Shown here: piece by piece, positions 59,518 to 64,000 of the stretch | How positions within the stretch are numbered: position 1 is the stretch's first letter | Layout: each line of letters begins with the position of its first letter | Assembly (NCBI GenBank): GCA_007693335.1 | Contig: REDU01000073.1 | Location: forward strand, 20,294 to 84,293 | Direction: 5' to 3' | DNA: 64,000 nt | Source: Ilumatobacter sp. | GTDB lineage: Bacteria; Actinomycetota; Acidimicrobiia; Acidimicrobiales; Ilumatobacteraceae | The notes under the pieces: generated by a model | The model's input: the letters and a program-made list of their open reading frames with translations, nothing else | The model's database searches: none | Told to the model about the DNA's origin: nothing | Position numbers and translations under genes: made by a program

Positions 59518-59859
59518 TCATCGCCAGAGCACAGAGAAACCGAGATTTCGCCTACCGCTCGTGTCCAGAACGTTCACGACGAAGGTCTTCACCTGTTCTC
59601 CGACTGCACTCTCGCCGACGGAACCCAACGTGTCGTCGGCTTCTCCTGATGTCATTGCATCTGCAAAGTTCGGTTCCGCAGCCGACGGTGGGAGCTCGGT
59701 AGAACTGGCATCACGAGTGAGTAGTACCGCTACTGCGCCGACCGCTACCAAGGTGACGGTCATCTCGACGACGGCACCCATGAGGACCGAGTTGACTCTG
59801 ATCTCCCCCGACCGATCGCTTGCGTGATCGTGCCGTCGCGTCCGGCTCTTGCCGCTCAT
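59518..59859 (-). CDS. Small single-pass membrane protein, low local GC
   Basis: A 113-residue protein, unrecognised. Basic, polar N-terminus, one membrane helix (~27-48), and a ~60-residue acidic extracytoplasmic tail. The DNA between 59520 and 59720 is clearly less GC-rich than its neighbours and uses rarer codons, a sign of recent arrival or weak constraint. A TAATCT box 8 bases before the ATG supports the start. Confidence 0.55.
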   Translation of the reverse strand: MSGKSRTRRHDHASDRSGEIRVNSVLMGAVVEMTVTLVAVGAVAVLLTRDASSTELPPSAAEPNFADAMTSGEADDTLGSVGESAVGEQVKTFVVNVLDTSGRRNLGFSVLWR

Positions 59860-59867
59860 CGAGCGAG

Positions 59868-59873
59868 AGATTA
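59868..59873 (-). promoter_or_regulatory. -10 element (TAATCT) of the small membrane protein gene
   Basis: Eight bases before the ATG; among the closest to the TATAAT consensus in the window. Confidence 0.5.
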
Positions 59874-59913
59874 GCCTCGGCCGTCCGATGGGACGGACGA
59901 TGACGGGTGGAGT

Positions 59914-61791
59914 ATGCGGGGGCTTGCGCTCGTCTGGTTGATCTTCGCAACGATCGCGATCCCTGCGCCCGGAGACGCTCGTCCTGCCGCGGCGAGCGGC
60001 CCGGCCGGACCGGCGATCCCAGCGCCGGGGCAGGTCGCGTTGACGTTCGACGACGGACCGAGTCCGTACACCGCGTCCATTCTCGACATCCTCGCCGAGT
60101 ACGACGTCCCCGCCACCTTCTTCGTGCTGGGCGCCGCGGTCGACGGCCAGCGGCACGGAAGCCTCGTCGAGCGGATGCACCGCGAAGGACACTCGGTCCA
60201 GAACCACTCCTACCGCCACCCCTTCCTCACCCGACTGTCGGACTCGGACATCCGCAACGAGTTCCAGCGCGGCAACGACGCCGTCGAACGCCGCATCGGC
60301 GTCCGACCCACCTGCTATCGCCCCCCGTACGGCGCGACGAGCGCCCGGGTCCGAGCGAACGCGCTCGGCATGACCGAGATCATGTGGGATGTCGACACTC
60401 GCGACTTCATGCGCCCAGGCGCCGGCGTGATCGTCTCACGTGCGCTCTCAGGCGCCGACGGCCGACCGCGCAACGTGCTGATGCACGATGGTGGCGGGCC
60501 CCGTGAGCAGACCGTCGCGGCGCTGCGCCCGATCATCGAGGGATACCTCGCACGCGGCTACGAGTTCATCTCGTTGTGTGCTCCGCCACGGCGCGCCCCG
60601 GTACAGGCCATCGAACGCGCCCCGGTCCCGGTCGAGTCGAACGGTCCGTCTGCCGGCCTGCACGTCATCGATCCGATCCGGGTCTTCGACTCCCGCGTCG
60701 ATGGCACACCGGTCGACGCCGCCACCGTCACGCGCCTCGACATCGGCGACGTCGTACCCCATGACAGCACCGCCGTCGTCGCCCAGATCACCGCCGTCGA
60801 CCCTGAATCCCCTGGCTTCGTGAGCCCGTTCCGCTGCGGCGACGGCGATCCGACCACCTCGGCACTCAACATCTCGTCGGGTGCCGTCGCGGCATCCGCG
60901 ATCATCGGTGTCGACGACGGCGAGATCTGCGTGGTCACATCCATGCGCTCCCACCTGCTCGTCGACCTGACAGCAACGTTCGGACCCGGAGGTGAGCTCG
61001 GCTTCCGGCCCGTCCGGCCGGACCGCGCCTTCGATTCCCGGACCGACGGCCGACCGCCGGGCGATCCATTGGCATCGGGGACCATCTCGCGCGTCGAACT
61101 GCCCGGACAGCGCGCCGCCTTCGTCAACGTCACCGCGACGCAGATCGCCGATGCCGGGTTCGTCACGGCCTGGCCCTGCGCGCTCGAACGTCCCGAGACG
61201 TCGGTGCTCAACTTCGAGCCTGCGTCGTCCGCGGTCGCCAACTCGTTCATCGTCCCGCTCGACGACGACGGCGCCCTGTGCTTCTACAACGCCGGGGCGA
61301 CCGAGCTGATCGTCGACGTCTTCGGCGCGTTCGCAGCCCCACCACCGTCGCCGACCACGAACGACGAGAACGACGAGAACGGCGAGAAGGCGGACCACGA
61401 GAACGCGAACGACGAGCACGCGAACGACGACGGCCTGTTGTGGTTCCGTCCGGCCGTGTCGGCACGCGTGCTCGACACCCGCGACGGCACGGGTGGCTGG
61501 GAGGGGTTCCTCCACCCCGCGGCCGAGCTCCGACTGCGCACCACCCTGGCGCCCGCCTCGGTCGGCCTCGGGACGATCACGGCGACGCGCACGGACCGGC
61601 CCGGCCACCTCACGCTCTGGCGCGGTGCGGGTGATCCGCCACCGACCTCGAACCTGAACTACGACCGCGACGACATCGCGAATCTCGTCGCCGTCGAGGT
61701 CGGAGAGGACGGCCACATCGTCATCGGGGCGGGCGGCCTCGGATCGGCGCAGGTGCTGCTCGATCTGCAGGGCTGGTTCGAACCACGCTGA
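59914..61791 (+). CDS. Secreted polysaccharide deacetylase with three C-terminal beta-repeats
   Basis: A 625-residue protein. Signal peptide (~1-22); NodB deacetylase domain (~35-230) with T-F-D-D-G-P (44-49), metal histidines in H-S-Y-R-H-P (98-103) and R-P-P-Y-G; then three modules of the RVLDTR type (near 250, 370, 515), the same as in the 3.5-5.0 kb secreted protein. An Asn/Asp/Glu-rich linker (~485-505, repeating N-D-E-N) precedes the last module. It likely removes acetyl groups from a cell-wall or surface glycan, with the repeats for anchoring or binding; the latter is inferred. Confidence 0.88.
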   Translation: MRGLALVWLIFATIAIPAPGDARPAAASGPAGPAIPAPGQVALTFDDGPSPYTASILDILAEYDVPATFFVLGAAVDGQRHGSLVERMHREGHSVQNHSYRHPFLTRLSDSDIRNEFQRGNDAVERRIGVRPTCYRPPYGATSARVRANALGMTEIMWDVDTRDFMRPGAGVIVSRALSGADGRPRNVLMHDGGGPREQTVAALRPIIEGYLARGYEFISLCAPPRRAPVQAIERAPVPVESNGPSAGLHVIDPIRVFDSRVDGTPVDAATVTRLDIGDVVPHDSTAVVAQITAVDPESPGFVSPFRCGDGDPTTSALNISSGAVAASAIIGVDDGEICVVTSMRSHLLVDLTATFGPGGELGFRPVRPDRAFDSRTDGRPPGDPLASGTISRVELPGQRAAFVNVTATQIADAGFVTAWPCALERPETSVLNFEPASSAVANSFIVPLDDDGALCFYNAGATELIVDVFGAFAAPPPSPTTNDENDENGEKADHENANDEHANDDGLLWFRPAVSARVLDTRDGTGGWEGFLHPAAELRLRTTLAPASVGLGTITATRTDRPGHLTLWRGAGDPPPTSNLNYDRDDIANLVAVEVGEDGHIVIGAGGLGSAQVLLDLQGWFEPR

Positions 61792-61832
61792 GCGGGCCAC
61801 CACCCGATCCCGATCGAGTCATTCCAGCGTGG
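61783..61832. terminator. Inverted repeat at the deacetylase/lyase junction
   Basis: Perfect 8-base arms CCACGCTG and CAGCGTGG, each within the last codons of one convergent gene; 34 bases between. Possible shared terminator. Confidence 0.4.
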
Positions 61833-63072
61833 CGTAGTTGGTGGAGCGGTCAGCGGTGCGGGTGGTGCCGACCTCGGCGACGCACAGGGCGAGGTCGACC
61901 AGATACTGGCCGATCACGCCGGTGTTGGAGTTGCTGACCGTCGAGTGCAACGTGTCGGGAGGGCCCTGGCGGTCGTGGAACCATCCCCGCGACAGCAGGG
62001 CGTCGCCGAGCGCGAACACGTCGATCTCCACCGCTGAGTCGGGGTCGGCGGTCATCGCGATCAGATGGAGCCGACCGTCGCCGAGCACACGGAGGCCGTC
62101 GATGGCCTCGATGCCGGCGCGCATCGCGTCGGCGTTGTCGAGGGTCTGGCGGGTGAGGTCGACATAGCCATCCACCCCGAGGTGCTGCATCACGGCCCAC
62201 GCCGCCGCCATCGGCAGTCCGGATCGCGTGCCCTGCAGGTTCGGCGACGCATAGAATCCGCCGAGCCAGTCGGAGAACACGAACGTCTGGTACTTCCGGA
62301 GCTCTCTCGTGCGGTGCAGGATCACCGAGACACCCTTGGGTGCGTAGCCGAGCTTGTGGATGTCGGCCGAGATCGAGTGCACGCCGTCCACGCGGAAATC
62401 CCACGGCGGCACCTCGCGGCCGAGCATCTCGACGAACGGGAGGACGAAGCCGCCCATGCACGCATCGACGTGACAATTGGCGTCGACCGTGGCCGCGAGT
62501 GCCGCGATCTCGGGGATCGGGTCGACCACACCCTGGGGGTACTGCGGCGCGGAGCCGACCACCAACACCGTGTTCGGACCCACCAATTCGGCCATGGCGT
62601 CCACATCAGCGGTCCAGTCCGGCAACACGGGGGCCGTGCGCACCGTCATGTCGTACATGTGCGCGGACTTGTGGAACGCCGCGTGGGCGCTCTCGGCCAG
62701 CACGATCTCGGCCTCGGTGATCCCCCGTTCGGCACGGCCCCGCTCGCGCGCCGCCAACACGGCGCACTGGATCGACTCGGTCCCGCCGCTCGTGAGGAAA
62801 CCAGCCACGGTGTCGGGGCCGTGCAGCAGCCCCGCCGTCCAGCCGACCACGTCGGACTGGATACGTCCCAGCGACGGGAACGCCTTGGTGTTCAGGGCGT
62901 TCTCGTGCAGATACAGGCGGGCGGCCTGCTCGGCCACGTCGTGCACCCCGGGACCGCCGTCGTACACCATGCCGAACGTCTTGCCCTCCGACCACTTGAC
63001 GTCTCCCGCACGCAGATCGGTGAGATCAGCGATGACGTGGTCGACGGGACGGCCTGCACGAGCGAGCTCCAT
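61819..63072 (-). CDS. PLP-dependent lyase/decarboxylase, sphingosine-1-phosphate lyase-like
   Basis: A 417-residue fold-type I PLP enzyme. S-G-G-T-E-S-I-Q-C is the phosphate/aldehyde loop, H-V-D-A-C-M-G-G-F-V the aspartate region, and S-A-D-I-H-K-L-G-Y-A-P-K-G holds the Schiff-base lysine. These match sphingosine-1-phosphate lyases more than glutamate decarboxylases. Bacterial relatives exist, but whether this organism has sphingoid phosphates is unknown. Glutamate- or aspartate-type decarboxylase activity is the alternative. ATG chosen over a GTG one codon before. Confidence 0.82.
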   Translation of the reverse strand: MELARAGRPVDHVIADLTDLRAGDVKWSEGKTFGMVYDGGPGVHDVAEQAARLYLHENALNTKAFPSLGRIQSDVVGWTAGLLHGPDTVAGFLTSGGTESIQCAVLAARERGRAERGITEAEIVLAESAHAAFHKSAHMYDMTVRTAPVLPDWTADVDAMAELVGPNTVLVVGSAPQYPQGVVDPIPEIAALAATVDANCHVDACMGGFVLPFVEMLGREVPPWDFRVDGVHSISADIHKLGYAPKGVSVILHRTRELRKYQTFVFSDWLGGFYASPNLQGTRSGLPMAAAWAVMQHLGVDGYVDLTRQTLDNADAMRAGIEAIDGLRVLGDGRLHLIAMTADPDSAVEIDVFALGDALLSRGWFHDRQGPPDTLHSTVSNSNTGVIGQYLVDLALCVAEVGTTRTADRSTNYATLE

Positions 63073-63157
63073 CACTGCATGATGCCAGGTCCGATGATGA
63101 CACGGCCGTGACGGACGTCAGGTTTGAGGCGTCCCCCGTTCGGGGCACACTCGGGGT

Positions 63158-63919
63158 ATGGGCATCGACACCACCCCGATCGATCGCGCCCCCGAACTGG
63201 TGCTGGCGACCGACCTCGACGGCACCTTCCTGGGCGGCAACGAGCCCCAGCGTCGAGCCCTGTACGACGAGTTGCTCGACCGGGCCGACGAGGTGATGCT
63301 CGTGTTCGTGACCGGCCGCGACCTCGACTTCATCGCCGATCTCGTCTCGCAGCCGGGGATGCCCAGACCCGACATGATCATCGGCGACGTGGGCACCACG
63401 GTGGTGCACGGGCACGACTTCTCGCCGGTCGAGGAGGTCCAGAGCTGGATCGATCGCCGCTGGGACGATTCGAACGAGATGGTGCTCGACCTGCTCCGCG
63501 ACGAGCCGGGTCTCGAACTCCAGCCGATCATGGGGAGTCGGCGCGTGTCGTACTACTACGACCCCACCACGTTGCAGCGCTCGACCATCGCGAAGGTCGA
63601 AGATGCCGGTCTCGACGTCATCATCTCGGCCGGCGTGTTCCTCGACGTGTTGCCCAAGGGCATCGCCAAGGGCCCCACACTGCTCAGGGTGATCGATGCG
63701 TTCGAACTTTCCGACGAGCGGGTGCTGGTGGCGGGTGACACCCTCAACGATCTGTCACTGTTCCACACCGGGCTGCAGGGTGTGGCCGTCGGCAACTCCG
63801 AACCCGGCCTGGTCGACGCGATCGCCGACCTGCCCACCGTGCACCACAGCGAACTGCCCGGCTGCGCCGGCATCACCGACGCGATCGACCACTTCGGGTT
63901 CTTCGCCCGGACCGCCTGA
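63158..63919 (+). CDS. HAD-family sugar-phosphate phosphatase (sucrose-phosphatase-like)
   Basis: A 253-residue HAD-IIB hydrolase: D-L-D-G-T-F nucleophile motif (~19-24), F-V-T-G-R-D (motif II), K-G-I-A-K-G-P (motif III Lys) and G-D-T-L-N-D (motif IV). It resembles sucrose-6-phosphate and glucosylglycerol-phosphate phosphatases. The next gene starts like a glucosylglycerol-phosphate synthase, so dephosphorylation of glucosylglycerol-phosphate is the likely job. A CACACT box is 6 bases before the ATG (weak). Confidence 0.85.
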   Translation: MGIDTTPIDRAPELVLATDLDGTFLGGNEPQRRALYDELLDRADEVMLVFVTGRDLDFIADLVSQPGMPRPDMIIGDVGTTVVHGHDFSPVEEVQSWIDRRWDDSNEMVLDLLRDEPGLELQPIMGSRRVSYYYDPTTLQRSTIAKVEDAGLDVIISAGVFLDVLPKGIAKGPTLLRVIDAFELSDERVLVAGDTLNDLSLFHTGLQGVAVGNSEPGLVDAIADLPTVHHSELPGCAGITDAIDHFGFFARTA

Positions 63920-63967
63920 CGTCACACCCACCCAGAGCCCCTCCCACCGACAGGAGCATCCGCATCC

Positions 63968-64000
63968 ATGAACTCCGATCTCGTCATCGTGTACCACCGC
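63968..64000 (+). CDS. Start of a GT20-type synthase, possibly glucosylglycerol-phosphate synthase
   Basis: Only the first 11 codons (MNSDLVIVYHR) are inside the window. They strongly recall the start of cyanobacterial GgpS (M-N-S-S-L-V-I-L-Y-H-R), a glycosyltransferase making glucosylglycerol-phosphate from ADP- or NDP-glucose. A trehalose-6-phosphate synthase relative is the alternative. AGGAG lies 11 bases before the ATG. The upstream phosphatase fits a compatible-solute pair. Confidence 0.5.
   Translation, partial: MNSDLVIVYHR

Overview
This 64-kb stretch comes from a high-GC Gram-positive bacterium, most likely a marine acidimicrobiial actinobacterium related to Ilumatobacter. The class is an inference; the genus is not proven. 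Pointers are F420 genes (fbiA, an LLM-family oxidoreductase), actinobacterial-type DapD, DUF3499 and DUF5719 proteins, secreted beta-repeat proteins, very high GC and many GTG starts. Gene order partly follows the well-known mycobacterial block sahH ... manB ... fbiA ... manC ... rmlD/LCP ... birA ... accA3. The window is dense, with no gene-free gap over about 215 bases. I saw no rRNA, tRNA, CRISPR array or insertion sequence.

Layout. 1-5.0 kb: membrane protein, AbiEi/DUF559 protein, ahcY and a secreted beta-repeat protein. 5.1-18 kb, mostly minus strand: Trm112, phosphomannomutase, a large membrane protein, CPBP protease, DUF3499, ftsH (plus strand), a thioredoxin-like protein, then DUF5719 coupled to a GT2/membrane fusion. 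18-36.6 kb is a surface-polysaccharide region: a small repeat protein with its own strong promoter, a flippase, gmd, four GT4 glycosyltransferases, fbiA, an epimerase-like pseudo-enzyme, a sugar nucleotidyltransferase, a His-rich membrane protein, GDP-fucose synthase, rmlABCD and an LCP ligase. ManB, the nucleotidyltransferase, Gmd and Fcl would give GDP-L-fucose, and RmlABCD dTDP-L-rhamnose; the glycosyltransferases, flippase and LCP protein would assemble, export and attach the polymer. 36.6-50 kb: birA, biotin-carboxylase subunit, serine hydrolase, LpdA-like flavoprotein, M15 peptidase, lysS-dapD, LigD-type polymerase, EamA transporter, pirin and nitroreductase. 50-64 kb: 2OG-Fe oxygenase, EEP nuclease, fucose-isomerase-like protein, small proteins, F420 oxidoreductase, thioesterase, amidase, acyl-CoA ligase, polysaccharide deacetylase with beta-repeats, sphingosine-phosphate-lyase-like enzyme, and a HAD phosphatase before the first codons of a probable glucosylglycerol-phosphate synthase.

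Four patterns cut across the genes. (1) About half of the genes that start a transcription unit have a TANNNT hexamer 6-11 bases before the start codon, which points to leaderless or near-leaderless mRNAs. Only a few genes (ahcY, the 18-kb repeat protein, dapD) show a clear Shine-Dalgarno. (2) At several tail-to-tail gene pairs both stop codons lie in opposite arms of one inverted repeat. (3) A REP-like element with a fixed 34-base interior occurs three times around 30.5-32.0 kb. (4) Tandem duplications of 12, 14 or 15 bases cluster at gene ends, and in one case repeat a start codon.
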